A DNA stretch of 64,000 bases from assembly GCA_910574255.1 (NCBI GenBank), contig CAJTAK010000014.1, positions 1 to 64,000 on the forward strand, written 5' to 3'. The notes beneath the pieces were generated by a model, which made no database searches, was not told the origin of the DNA, and saw only the letters and a program-made list of their open reading frames with translations. How positions within the stretch are numbered: the stretch's first letter is position 1; the number at the start of each line of letters is the position of its first letter. The position numbers were made by a program, and so were the translations under genes. Origin of the DNA: Clostridia bacterium. Its GTDB lineage: Bacteria; Bacillota; Clostridia; Lachnospirales; Lachnospiraceae. Shown here piece after piece: positions 16,807-25,818 of the stretch.

Positions 16807-18882
16807 TTATTCCTCCGCAGCTCTCGCTGCCACTTCCTTCTCCTGTACATCGGACGGAGCCTGCTCGTAACGTGCAAACTCGTACTCATAGACACCGCTT
16901 CCTCCTGTCATGGAGCGCAGATCTGTGGAATATCCGAAAATCTCGGTCATGGGCACATCCGCCACAACCTCCTGCTTGCCGCCTGCTACGGGATTCATGC
17001 CAAGCACACGGCCACGGCGCTTGTTCAGATCACCCATAACATCGCCTGTATATTTATCCGGAACGGTTACTGTCATAGAGCAGATAGGCTCCAGAAGTAC
17101 CGGACTTGCATCCATAAAGCCTTTCTTGAATGCCTGGATGGTAGCCGTCTTAAATGCCATCTCCGAGGAATCTACCGGATGGTAGGAGCCGTCATAAAGC
17201 ACTGCCTTCACACCCACAACAGGATATCCGGCCAGGGGTCCCTTGGTAACGGATTCCTGTACGCCCTTTTCCACTGCCGGGAAATAGTTCTTGGGAACGG
17301 CTCCGCCAACTACAATCTGATCAAATACATAAGCCGTCTCCAGATCTCCGGATGGCTCAAAGGTCATCTTTACATGACCATACTGTCCGTGTCCGCCGGA
17401 CTGCTTCTTATACTTGGAATCCACATCGGATTTCTTGCGGATGGTCTCACGGAAAGCAACCTTGGGACGACTCAGCTCTACGGCAACCTTAAACTTCTCT
17501 TCTAACTTGCTCACAACCACGTCAAGGTGCTGATCGCCCATGCCGTACAGCAGGGTCTGACGGTTCTCGGAATCATTCACGGTCTTCAGGGTCAGATCCT
17601 CTTCCATCATCTTGGTAAGAGCCTGGGAAATCTTATCCTCATCTCCCTTGTTCTTTGCCTTATAGCACATATATGTATATGGCTTGGAAACCTCAGTCTT
17701 TCCGAATGCTACCGGCGTAGCCTTGGTGGACAGGGTGTCGCCTGTCTTAGTGCTTGTAAGCTTGCCGATGGCACCGATATCGCCCGCATGGAGCTCGGAA
17801 ATCTCAATGGGTTTATTGCCCTGCATCACATAAAGCTTACTCAGCTTCTCCTCTGCTTCCTTATCCTGATTGTAAAGGGTATCGTCGGACTTGATAACGC
17901 CGGAGGACACCTTAATCAGAGAATACTTTCCAATAAAGGGGTCTACGATAGTCTTAAATACATAAGCAGATTTTGCCTTGGAGAAATCATAATTTGCCTC
18001 GAAGATCTCGTTGGTCTTGGTGTTGATACCGTTGCACGCCTTCTTGTCCGGGCTTGGGAACAGCTCTACAATGTCATTCATCAGATTGTGAATGTTCCGA
18101 AGCTCCATGCTGGAACCCATGGATACGGGAATCACGGAACCGTCGCTTACATTAAACTTCATAGCCGCACGAATCTCGCTGACGGTAAATTCCTCACCAT
18201 TGAAATAGCGCTCCATGAACTCATCGGAGGTCTCTGCTACCGCATCTAACAGCGCCTCACGGCAGATAGCCAGATTTTCCTTGGAATATTCCGGAATCTC
18301 ACAGGGCTCACGCTTGCCGATATCCGTAAACCGGCGGCCTTCCATCTTGCACACGTTGATATAGCCTACAAACTTCTCGTCCTCACGGATAGGCTGATAG
18401 AAAGGAGCAATCTTCTTGCCGTAGCGCTCGGTCAGATCCTCTACCACCTGGCGGAAGGATGCATGGTCCACGTCCATCTCAGTTACGAAGAACATCCGGG
18501 GCAGCTTGTACTTTTCGCACATCTCCCATGCCTTCTCCGTTCCTACCTCCACACCGGCCTTGCCGGATACCACGATAATAGCGGCGTCCGCAGCGGCAAC
18601 TGCTTCCTCTGCCTCTCCCACAAAGTCAAAGTATCCCGGTGTATCTAAAAGATTTATTTTGCAGTCCTGCCAAATCAGCGGAATCACGGAAGTGCTGATT
18701 GAGAACTTTCTCTTGATCTCTTCCTTATCGTAATCACTGATGGTATTCCCATCGGTTACCTTACCGATTCGGGTCGTAAGCCCGGATACATACGCCATGG
18801 CTTCCACCAGACTGGTCTTGCCACAGCCGCCGTGTCCCAAGAGCACTACGTTGCGAATCTTGTCAGTTGTGTAAATATTCAT
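16807..18882 (-). CDS. EF-G-like translational GTPase (FusA paralogue)
   Basis: The 691-residue protein has the domain order of elongation factor G: GTPase domain (G1 GHGGCGKT at 16-23, G3 DTPGYF at 80-85), then the beta-barrel, and the C-terminal domains III-V. The motif that reads the guanine base, usually NKxD, is TEMD at 134-137, which departs from consensus at its first two positions. That marks it as a divergent paralogue rather than the main EF-G. No str operon genes (rpsL, rpsG, tuf) adjoin it. It has a clear ribosome binding site (GGAGGAATAGGC before ATG), its own promoter and its own terminator. Confidence 0.85.
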   Translation of the reverse strand: MNIYTTDKIRNVVLLGHGGCGKTSLVEAMAYVSGLTTRIGKVTDGNTISDYDKEEIKRKFSISTSVIPLIWQDCKINLLDTPGYFDFVGEAEEAVAAADAAIIVVSGKAGVEVGTEKAWEMCEKYKLPRMFFVTEMDVDHASFRQVVEDLTERYGKKIAPFYQPIREDEKFVGYINVCKMEGRRFTDIGKREPCEIPEYSKENLAICREALLDAVAETSDEFMERYFNGEEFTVSEIRAAMKFNVSDGSVIPVSMGSSMELRNIHNLMNDIVELFPSPDKKACNGINTKTNEIFEANYDFSKAKSAYVFKTIVDPFIGKYSLIKVSSGVIKSDDTLYNQDKEAEEKLSKLYVMQGNKPIEISELHAGDIGAIGKLTSTKTGDTLSTKATPVAFGKTEVSKPYTYMCYKAKNKGDEDKISQALTKMMEEDLTLKTVNDSENRQTLLYGMGDQHLDVVVSKLEEKFKVAVELSRPKVAFRETIRKKSDVDSKYKKQSGGHGQYGHVKMTFEPSGDLETAYVFDQIVVGGAVPKNYFPAVEKGVQESVTKGPLAGYPVVGVKAVLYDGSYHPVDSSEMAFKTATIQAFKKGFMDASPVLLEPICSMTVTVPDKYTGDVMGDLNKRRGRVLGMNPVAGGKQEVVADVPMTEIFGYSTDLRSMTGGSGVYEYEFARYEQAPSDVQEKEVAARAAEE

Positions 18883-19384
18883 GCCTATTCCTCCGATATT
18901 TTTTTTGCATCTCCACGCCTTATTTCCGCCCTGGAGACTGCCATGTATATATTCTACTAAAAATCAAAGGAAAGTTCAAGTGTTTTATACAGTTTTGACA
19001 AGTTTTTGACAAGGAATTTCTGGCATCTGCTTTGTCAGAATGCATAACAGAATGCATAACAGAAAGCATATTAAACTATGTTTTTCGGCATTTTGTCAGC
19101 GCTCATTCATACGATACCCCAAACGGCCAAGTCTGCCTGCTCTGCAAAGGTATCCTCTACAGGCGCCGCATTATGCACATCCCTTTGGGCGGGAAGCAAA
19201 AAATATCCTCGAAAATCTCCACAGAAATTTCAGGTACAGACTACCGGAAGATGTCATTTGGATGTGAAATCTCATAAACCGGAAGCTCAGAACTTCCGAA
19301 AAATACATGGTTTCACCGGCTGAATCCGTAATACGGCCATCCTCCAATATCTGCAGAAACTTATCTAAAATCGACGGATGCGCC
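18883..19384. other. Intergenic region between PBP and EF-G-like genes
   Basis: Apart from the EF-G promoter near its right-hand reading start (18951-18979), it holds a short direct repeat (CAGAATGCATAA twice around 19036-19060) and a small CGGAAG/CTTCCG hairpin at 19280-19298. Short open frames here lack ribosome binding sites and recognisable similarity. No gene is called. Confidence 0.5.
18951..18979 (-). promoter_or_regulatory. Sigma-A promoter of the EF-G-like gene
   Basis: On the minus strand, TTGAAC (18974-18979) is followed after 17 bases by TAGAAT (18951-18956). The leader before the ATG at 18882 is about 60 bases. Confidence 0.75.
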
Positions 19385-21619
19385 TTATTGCTGCAACTGT
19401 CCGTTAAGCTCTGCCAGCTTATTTCGATAGGCGCCCTTCAGCGTCTGTCCGTAGATCTGCTCCGCCAGCGCCTTGGCCTGTTCATAGTAAGCCTCCCGCT
19501 GTCCCGGGTCGCTCTCCTGGGCAATCTTAAGAATCAAGGCATCAATTTGATCCGCCAGGGCGTGGTCATCCCGGTAATTCTGTACCGTGTAGCCCGGTGA
19601 AAGGACCTCCGATCCGTCCCGTCCCGGATAATATTTCTCATCCCCGTTTACTATCTCCGTAGTCGTCTCAAAGTGCTCATACTCCGTGTCCTGCACCAGC
19701 ATTTCCATGGTATCCTTCCAGATCTGGGCCGGATAGCTCCCTCCGTAGAGATTGCTGAGCTCTCTCGGCATATCGTAGCCCACCCAGACGGCCATGGAAT
19801 AATCGGGGGTAACTCCCACAAACCAGCCGTCCTTGCTGTTGTTGGTGGTTCCCGTCTTACCGGCGGCCTCCACGGTGCTCTTCCAGCCCATTTTCCTTGC
19901 AGTTCCCTTTGTGATTACCCCCTTTAAAATGTCAATCATCAGCTCCGTCTGCTCGGATACATACACCTGCCTGGTTTCATAGGGCTCATAGAGCTCCTCT
20001 CCATATTTATCCAAAATGGATACAATACAGTCTGTCTGCTGAAAACGCCCGTGATTTACCATACAGGAATAGGCATTTGCCATCTCTACCGTTGTAACTC
20101 CATAGGTAAAGCCCCCTAAGGATGCCGCAGGATAAAAATCATCCGGAACGATTCTGGCAAAGCTCATTTCCTGGAGATAGTTAAGTCCTGCTTCCGGCGT
20201 AATCTCGCAGAAAAGCCGCCAGGCTGCGCCGTTCTTGGAATTCTCCACAGCAGAGCGCAGGGTCATCTTTGTTCCGTACATCTCCAGTACCTTTTCCGGC
20301 TCCTCCTTTGCTTTTTCCACATTAATCTCCGTCACCGTGGAGCGATCCGTATATCCCCGCTCCAGCGCCGGAAGATAGACGATCAGGGGCTTTATGGAGC
20401 TTCCGGGCTGACGGTAGGACTGGTAGGCTCGATTCAGGGTATAGGTGCTGCTGTTCTGGGTTCTTCCCCCCACAATTGCCTCCACCTTTCCCGTCTCGTT
20501 GTTGATTACCGTAGCCGCCCCCTGAAAGGCATACTGTCCGTTCTCCGCAAGCTCTTCGTCAAATGCCAGGGCATTGTCAACGCTTTCCTGAAGCAGGGTC
20601 TGCTTTTCCTTATTTAATGTAGTCGTGACAACATAGCCGCCGATATACAGTTCCGCCCGTATCCGCTCATATGCCTGATTGTAGGTTTCTATATAGAAGT
20701 TATAGTCCTCCATGGTGGCAAAGGAATAGCGAAACAGGAAGCCGTCCAGCTTCATCAGGTAGCGTATGGCACAGTCGATGGCATAGGTAGTCTCATAGTC
20801 CTTGATTTCAACAGGCTTCTTTTCATTCAGAACAAGGTCCTCACGAAGAGCCTGTATCCGCTGGGTCTCTGTGATAAATTCACATTCCTGCATATCCTTT
20901 AGTACCTTATCCCGCCTTGGAAGGGCATTGCTGCTGTTTTTCAGCGGGTCATAGTAGGCGGGGGAATTTGGAATGGCACACAAATAGGCTGTCTCATTTA
21001 AGGACAGCTCTTTTGCTGGCTTATCAAAATAAAATTGTGCCGCAGCCTCTATTCCATAGCAGTTGTTTGCGAAATAGATGTTGTTTACGTAGAACTCCAT
21101 GATTTCTTCCTTGGAGTACTTTTTCTCTACCTCCAGGGCATAGCAGATCTCTTTTATCTTCCGCTCTATGGTTACTTCCTTTGAAATAAATACATTCCGC
21201 ACAAGCTGCTGGGTGATGGTGCTTGCTCCGTGAACGGTCTCTCCTTTGGAGGTAACAAACTCCAGGCTTACCCGTACAATGGCCTTTGGGTCAATGCCTT
21301 TATGGGTCCAGAAGGTCCGATCCTCTACGGCAATAAAAGCATTTATTACATTTTCCGGGATCTCCTCAAAGGTAAGGTAGATTTTGCTTCCGTTTCCTGA
21401 CAGCTCTGTGAGAAGGTTGCCCTCATCGTCATAGAAGTAGCTGGTCAGGTTTCTTTTGAAGGTGTTTGTGTTGGAATCTTCTATCGCCTTCTTTGCTTCC
21501 TGACTGTATTCCTCATACATGGGGTAGATCTTATAAATGACTGCTCCGGCGATCACCAGGGTGGCTATGATGCCTAAGAGAAACAGGATTTTAAATAGTC
21601 TCTTTATAAATTTCAGCAT
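19385..21619 (-). CDS. Class A penicillin-binding protein (PBP1a type)
   Basis: A bifunctional peptidoglycan polymerase of 744 residues. An N-terminal membrane anchor (about 10-30) is followed by a GT51 glycosyltransferase domain with the catalytic motif EDRTFWTHKGID (Glu99). The transpeptidase domain has the serine motif RQPGSSIKPL, SKN in VENSKNGAAW, and KTG in AGKTGTTNNSKDGWF. All catalytic motifs look intact. The C-terminal 60 residues are a Gln/Ala-rich tail with no PASTA domain. A strong AAAGGAGG site lies upstream of the start. Confidence 0.92.
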   Translation of the reverse strand: MLKFIKRLFKILFLLGIIATLVIAGAVIYKIYPMYEEYSQEAKKAIEDSNTNTFKRNLTSYFYDDEGNLLTELSGNGSKIYLTFEEIPENVINAFIAVEDRTFWTHKGIDPKAIVRVSLEFVTSKGETVHGASTITQQLVRNVFISKEVTIERKIKEICYALEVEKKYSKEEIMEFYVNNIYFANNCYGIEAAAQFYFDKPAKELSLNETAYLCAIPNSPAYYDPLKNSSNALPRRDKVLKDMQECEFITETQRIQALREDLVLNEKKPVEIKDYETTYAIDCAIRYLMKLDGFLFRYSFATMEDYNFYIETYNQAYERIRAELYIGGYVVTTTLNKEKQTLLQESVDNALAFDEELAENGQYAFQGAATVINNETGKVEAIVGGRTQNSSTYTLNRAYQSYRQPGSSIKPLIVYLPALERGYTDRSTVTEINVEKAKEEPEKVLEMYGTKMTLRSAVENSKNGAAWRLFCEITPEAGLNYLQEMSFARIVPDDFYPAASLGGFTYGVTTVEMANAYSCMVNHGRFQQTDCIVSILDKYGEELYEPYETRQVYVSEQTELMIDILKGVITKGTARKMGWKSTVEAAGKTGTTNNSKDGWFVGVTPDYSMAVWVGYDMPRELSNLYGGSYPAQIWKDTMEMLVQDTEYEHFETTTEIVNGDEKYYPGRDGSEVLSPGYTVQNYRDDHALADQIDALILKIAQESDPGQREAYYEQAKALAEQIYGQTLKGAYRNKLAELNGQLQQ

Positions 21620-21922
21620 ATTTTAACCGATAGGCCTCCTTTATGAAAACATCATTGGCACATATCTGTGTTTCATCTGCATAATCTTTTTCAGCTCTAT
21701 CGCAATCGTGATATTCCACAGGATATTCTATTGGGATTCCTTTGAATATATTCCTGTCCATGCAGCTCACAATTCCTGTATTCATGCTCTTTCATACAGC
21801 TTAGACCAAGCATCTGTTTCCTATTCACTCCCTTTATCTGTATTCATCAATACCATTTTGCTATTATCAAACAAAATTGTCAACTATATCCTGCGGAAAC
21901 AAAACATAGTATCCCAACTGCC

Positions 21923-22045
21923 CAATGTCATTAAGTTAAGCACCAAAAGGCTTGTGAAGGCTTCGGGCAAGAACCGCCACCCCTCGTCGGGGCGGCCCTC
22001 CTCCCCTACGCCGGTCATTATTTGAAGCTTAACTTAATGACATTA
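21923..22045. mobile_element. 123-bp MITE-like element, copy 1
   Basis: Ends are CAATGTCATTAAGTTAAGC on the left and its inverse GCTTAACTTAATGACATT on the right. The centre is GC-rich and strongly self-complementary. The flanking sequence CCCAACTGCC occurs on both sides (21913-21922 and 22046-22055), a 9-10-base target duplication. It encodes nothing. A copy of the same length lies inverted at 58267. Confidence 0.85.
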
Positions 22046-22099
22046 CCCAACTGCCGCTATCATTTAACGGAAAATTTATCACTTTAAAGCGAAACAGTA

Positions 22100-22154
22100 T
22101 TGACATTCCGCTCAAAAAAAAGTAAACTGATATCTGTGCGTCATACATGCACAG
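22100..22154 (+). promoter_or_regulatory. aroF promoter with a hairpin at the transcription start
   Basis: TTGACA (22100-22105) and TAAACT (22123-22128) are 17 bases apart. Directly downstream, CTGTGC and GCACAG (22134-22154) form a stem with a nine-base loop followed by a T-rich run. This could be an operator or a small attenuator for the aromatic amino acid operon. The sequence alone does not decide between them. Confidence 0.6.
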
Positions 22155-22240
22155 CTATTTTTTGTTGTTTAAAAAAACTAAGTCGCAAGAAGCATTTTCT
22201 TTGAGACAGCAATCCATTTTAAGGAAATGAGGCATTTAAT

Positions 22241-23254
22241 ATGATTATTGTAATGAAACCAAAGGCACCCAAGTCTTCCATTGAGCATGTGGTAGAGATT
22301 ATCAAGTCCAACGGACTGGAAACCCATCTCTCGGAAGGAAAAGAAGTCACCATTATCGGCGTTGTAGGAGACAAAACCCGTCTCAATCTCTCCAATCTGG
22401 AGATTGCGCCGGATGTAGATAAAATTGTACCCATTACCGAAAGCTATAAGCTCAGCAACCGGAAGTTCCACCCGGAGCCGACTTCCATTCAGGTAGGAAA
22501 TACCTCCATCGGCCCGGACAATCTGACCGTTATGGCAGGTCCCTGCGCCATTGAATCGGAAGAGCAGCTGATTTTAATTGCCAAATCCGTAAAAAAGGCC
22601 GGAGCTGCCTTCCTTCGGGGCGGCGCTTACAAGCCCAGAACCTCTCCCTATTCTTTCCAGGGGCTTGAGGAAGAGGGGCTTCGGTATATGAAAAAAGCCC
22701 AGGAGGAAACCGGTCTTGCCACCATCTGCGAGGTTATCAGCGAGGCTTCCATTGAGGCTGCGGTTAAATACGTGGATATGCTTCAGATCGGCGCCCGGAA
22801 TATGCAGAACTTCCAGCTTCTTCGGGAAGCCGGACAGTCCGGTCTTCCGGTACTCTTAAAGCGGGGGCTCTCTTCCACCATTGACGAGTGGCTCAATGCG
22901 GCGGAATACATCATTGCCGAGGGCAACCGAAATGTGGTGCTCTGCGAGAGAGGTATCCGTACTTACGAGACGGCCACAAGAAACACTCTGGACATCAGCG
23001 CCGTTCCGGTACTGAAATCCAAATCCCATCTTCCGGTTATCGTGGATCCAAGCCACGCCTCCGGTGTTCGGGCTTATGTGGCACCCCTTGCAAAATGTGC
23101 GGTTGCCGCAGGAGCGGACGGCCTGATGATTGAGGTACATAACAATCCTCCCTGTGCCCTCTCCGACGGTCCCCAGTCTTTGACTTTTGCCCAGTTCGAT
23201 GAGCTTGCAAAAGAGTTAAAGGCTTATGCTGCCCTTTCCGGGCGGAATTTTTAA
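22241..23254 (+). CDS. aroF: 3-deoxy-7-phosphoheptulonate (DAHP) synthase
   Basis: First enzyme of the shikimate pathway, condensing phosphoenolpyruvate and erythrose-4-phosphate. The 337-residue protein has an N-terminal ferredoxin-like regulatory domain (about residues 1-70, starting MIIVMKPKAP), as in the Thermotoga-type enzyme where it mediates feedback inhibition. The catalytic barrel carries AGPCAIES, RGGAYKPRTSPYSFQG, QIGARNMQN, LLKRG and VIVDPSHASG. It leads a three-gene operon with tyrA (21 bases downstream) and aroA. The ATG at 22241 has a weak AAGGAAAT site upstream. Confidence 0.93.
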   Translation: MIIVMKPKAPKSSIEHVVEIIKSNGLETHLSEGKEVTIIGVVGDKTRLNLSNLEIAPDVDKIVPITESYKLSNRKFHPEPTSIQVGNTSIGPDNLTVMAGPCAIESEEQLILIAKSVKKAGAAFLRGGAYKPRTSPYSFQGLEEEGLRYMKKAQEETGLATICEVISEASIEAAVKYVDMLQIGARNMQNFQLLREAGQSGLPVLLKRGLSSTIDEWLNAAEYIIAEGNRNVVLCERGIRTYETATRNTLDISAVPVLKSKSHLPVIVDPSHASGVRAYVAPLAKCAVAAGADGLMIEVHNNPPCALSDGPQSLTFAQFDELAKELKAYAALSGRNF

Positions 23255-23275
23255 ATAGGAAAACAGGAGAACATT

Positions 23276-24373
23276 ATGAACATTAAAACCGTGGGCTTTG
23301 TGGGCCTGGGGCTTATCGGCGGCTCCATTGCAAAGGCAGTCAAAGCCTTTCACCCGGAAATTCAGATTATGGCTTACATGCGGACTGCCGACACGCTGAT
23401 TGAGGCGGCTAATGAGGGGACGGTAGATATTGCCTGCACAGCAGTAGATGACCAATTTTCAGCCTGTGACTGCATTTTCCTGTGTGCACCCGTCTCTACC
23501 AATGCCAGCTACTTGGAAGCTCTGAAGCCCGTCATCAAAGAGGATTGTATTCTTACAGATGTAGGAAGTACGAAAACGGATATCCATGAACGGGTGACTG
23601 CCCTTGGTCTGGAAGCACACTTTATCGGCGGTCATCCCATGGCCGGTTCGGAGAAAACCGGTTATGCCAACGCCAAGCCCCATCTGATTGAAAATGCTTA
23701 CTATATTATTACCCCATCGGCTCAGGTTCCAAAGGCGGCTGTGGATGCCTTTGTTCCATTTATTGCTTCCTTAAAGGCGCTGCCCCTGGTGCTTGATTAC
23801 CGGCAGCATGATTTTATTACGGCTTCTGTCAGCCATCTGCCTCATTTGATCGCTTCCTCACTGGTCAATCTGGTACATCAGCTTGACGGGGAAGAAGAAC
23901 TGATGAAGCGGATTGCGGCCGGGGGCTTTAAAGATATCACAAGAATCGCTTCTTCCTCACCGGAGATGTGGCAGCAAATCTGTATTACCAATAAGTCAAA
24001 TCTTATTCAGGTTTTAGATCGCTGCCTGGAGCAGCTTGCCGCCGTGAGGGTACAGTTGGAAACGGAGGACGCCGACGGTCTGTACCGCTTTTTTGAAGCA
24101 TCCAGAGATTACCGCAATTCCATCCCCGATTCCTCCTCGGGGCCTATCAAAAAAATGTACGCCTTTTACTGCGATATGGTGGACGAAGCAGGTGGCATCG
24201 CCGCCCTTGCCACAATCCTTGCCGCCGGGGGAATCAGTTTGAAAAATATCGGAATTATTCACAATCGGGAATTTGAAGAGGCAGTATTGAAAGTGGAATT
24301 GTATGACGAGGCTTCCTACAAGAAAGCCGTTGAACTTCTTCGGAAATATCGTTATACCATTTATGAACGCTGA
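23276..24373 (+). CDS. tyrA: Prephenate dehydrogenase
   Basis: Converts prephenate to 4-hydroxyphenylpyruvate for tyrosine synthesis. The 365-residue protein has an N-terminal NAD-binding fold (VGFVGLGLIGGSIAKAV) and the conserved TDVGSTK and GGHPMAGSEKTGY segments. A C-terminal ACT domain (from about residue 295, GGIAALATILAAGGISLKNIGI) suggests feedback control by tyrosine. It is the middle gene of aroF-tyrA-aroA, with an AACAGGAG-type site before the start. Confidence 0.93.
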   Translation: MNIKTVGFVGLGLIGGSIAKAVKAFHPEIQIMAYMRTADTLIEAANEGTVDIACTAVDDQFSACDCIFLCAPVSTNASYLEALKPVIKEDCILTDVGSTKTDIHERVTALGLEAHFIGGHPMAGSEKTGYANAKPHLIENAYYIITPSAQVPKAAVDAFVPFIASLKALPLVLDYRQHDFITASVSHLPHLIASSLVNLVHQLDGEEELMKRIAAGGFKDITRIASSSPEMWQQICITNKSNLIQVLDRCLEQLAAVRVQLETEDADGLYRFFEASRDYRNSIPDSSSGPIKKMYAFYCDMVDEAGGIAALATILAAGGISLKNIGIIHNREFEEAVLKVELYDEASYKKAVELLRKYRYTIYER

Positions 24374-24432
24374 GCCAGTGATTCCGTCACCCGTTGGTCG
24401 GATGCGCAAAACGAATACAGGAGACATACGCC

Positions 24433-25716
24433 ATGAAATTTACACGTTCCAAAGCTTTAAAAGGAGAATTAACCGTTCCCGGCGACAAGTCCATTTCCCA
24501 TCGGGCCGTTATGTTCGGCGCCCTGGCTGAGGGGCTTACGGAGGTTGAGGGATTTCTTCCGGGAGCTGATTGTCTTTCCACCATAGACTGCTTCCGGCGC
24601 ATGGGGATTGCCATTGAAGAAAAGGAAGCAACCCGGATTCTTATACAGGGAAAGGGGCTGCATGGACTTAAAAAGCCCTCCCAGGTTCTGGATACGGGCA
24701 ACAGCGGCACTACTACCCGCCTGATTTCCGGCATTTTAAGCGGACAATCCTTTGAAACCACCCTCACCGGGGACGCTTCCATTCAAAAACGGCCTATGGG
24801 ACGCATTATAGAGCCCCTTTCTCTCATGGGCGCTTCCATTGAAAGCCTGAATGGAAACGGCTGCGCTCCTCTTAGGATTCTGGGGCATCCCCTTCACGGC
24901 ATCCACTATACCACAAAGGTTGCCTCTGCCCAGGTAAAGTCCGCCATCTTACTGGCCGGACTGTATGGGGACAGCCCTACCAGCGTTACGGAGCCTGCCC
25001 TTTCCCGCAACCACACGGAGCTGATGCTGAATTCCTTTGGAGCTCAGGTGCAAACAGAGGGAACCACCGCCGCCATCGAGCCTCACCCCCACCTGATTGG
25101 ACAGAAAATTCTTGTGCCTGGAGATATTTCTTCTGCTGCTTATTTTCTTGCGGCCGGATGCATAACTCCCGGATCTGAGATTTTAATCCGGAATGTGGGG
25201 ATCAATCCTACCCGTGACGGCATCCTCTGTGTCTGCCAAATGATGAAAGCGGATGTAAGCATTCTTCCCATAGACAGTCAGACGGATGAGCCTATGGCAG
25301 ATCTTCTGGTGAAAACCTCAGACTTGCAGGGTTGTGTCATAGAAGGTGAGTTGATTCCCACTCTCATTGATGAGATTCCTGTTATCGCTGTAATGGCCTG
25401 CTTTGCAAAGGGAACTACGGTAATTCGGGATGCTGCGGAGTTAAAGGTAAAGGAATCTAACCGAATTGATGTGATGGTAAAAAATCTGTCCGCTATGGGC
25501 GCACATATCACTGCTACAGAGGACGGTATGATTATTGAGGGGGGATATCCCCTTCACGGCGCCGTGATTGACAGCCATCTGGATCACCGGATTGCTATGT
25601 CCTTTGCCGTCGCAGGCCTGAATGCGGATAGGGAAACTAAGATTCTGGGAGCTGAGTGTGTGAATATCTCTTATCCCGCTTTTTATGAAGATTTGAAGTA
25701 TTTGCAGCAATCTTAG
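24433..25716 (+). CDS. aroA: 3-phosphoshikimate 1-carboxyvinyltransferase (EPSP synthase)
   Basis: Adds the enolpyruvyl group to shikimate-3-phosphate. The 427-residue protein has the family landmarks GDKSISHRAVMFGALAEG, LDTGNSGTTTRLISG, QVKSAILLAGL, LVPGDISSAAYFLAAG and the late DHRIAMSFAVAGL. The start at 24433 is supported by AGGAGA at 24419-24424; an earlier in-frame reading extends 13 codons without a site. It ends the aromatic operon. A 9-bp hairpin without a T-run lies at 25736-25767. Confidence 0.95.
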   Translation: MKFTRSKALKGELTVPGDKSISHRAVMFGALAEGLTEVEGFLPGADCLSTIDCFRRMGIAIEEKEATRILIQGKGLHGLKKPSQVLDTGNSGTTTRLISGILSGQSFETTLTGDASIQKRPMGRIIEPLSLMGASIESLNGNGCAPLRILGHPLHGIHYTTKVASAQVKSAILLAGLYGDSPTSVTEPALSRNHTELMLNSFGAQVQTEGTTAAIEPHPHLIGQKILVPGDISSAAYFLAAGCITPGSEILIRNVGINPTRDGILCVCQMMKADVSILPIDSQTDEPMADLLVKTSDLQGCVIEGELIPTLIDEIPVIAVMACFAKGTTVIRDAAELKVKESNRIDVMVKNLSAMGAHITATEDGMIIEGGYPLHGAVIDSHLDHRIAMSFAVAGLNADRETKILGAECVNISYPAFYEDLKYLQQS

Positions 25717-25735
25717 CTGTATCATAAATCCCAAA

Positions 25736-25767
25736 CAGAGCTGACACCCTAACAAATATCAGCTCTG
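25736..25767 (+). other. Hairpin after aroA
   Basis: CAGAGCTGA and TCAGCTCTG pair around a 14-base loop just after the aroA stop. No T-tract follows, so it may be a weak terminator or an mRNA-end stabiliser. Confidence 0.45.
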
Positions 25768-25818
25768 TCAAACAGAGTGAAATGTATTCACCAAATTAAA
25801 TCTGTGAGGAAACAGCAT

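Larger units (their letters stand above)
21620..22240. other. Intergenic region between PBP and aroF genes
   Basis: Contains the 123-bp inverted-repeat element (21923-22045), the aroF promoter and leader (22100-22240), and about 300 bases ahead of the PBP gene. A 64-codon minus-strand frame overlaps the PBP start (21591-21785) but has no clear ribosome binding site. No gene is called. Confidence 0.6.

Noticed and set aside
19032..19323. Several short plus-strand frames in the 502-base gap before the EF-G gene
   Set aside because: They lie in three overlapping frames, lack ribosome binding sites, and contain repeated sequence; none looks like a protein.
21591..21785. 64-codon minus-strand frame overlapping the PBP start
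   Set aside because: No ribosome binding site of its own, no recognisable family, and it overlaps a well-supported start.
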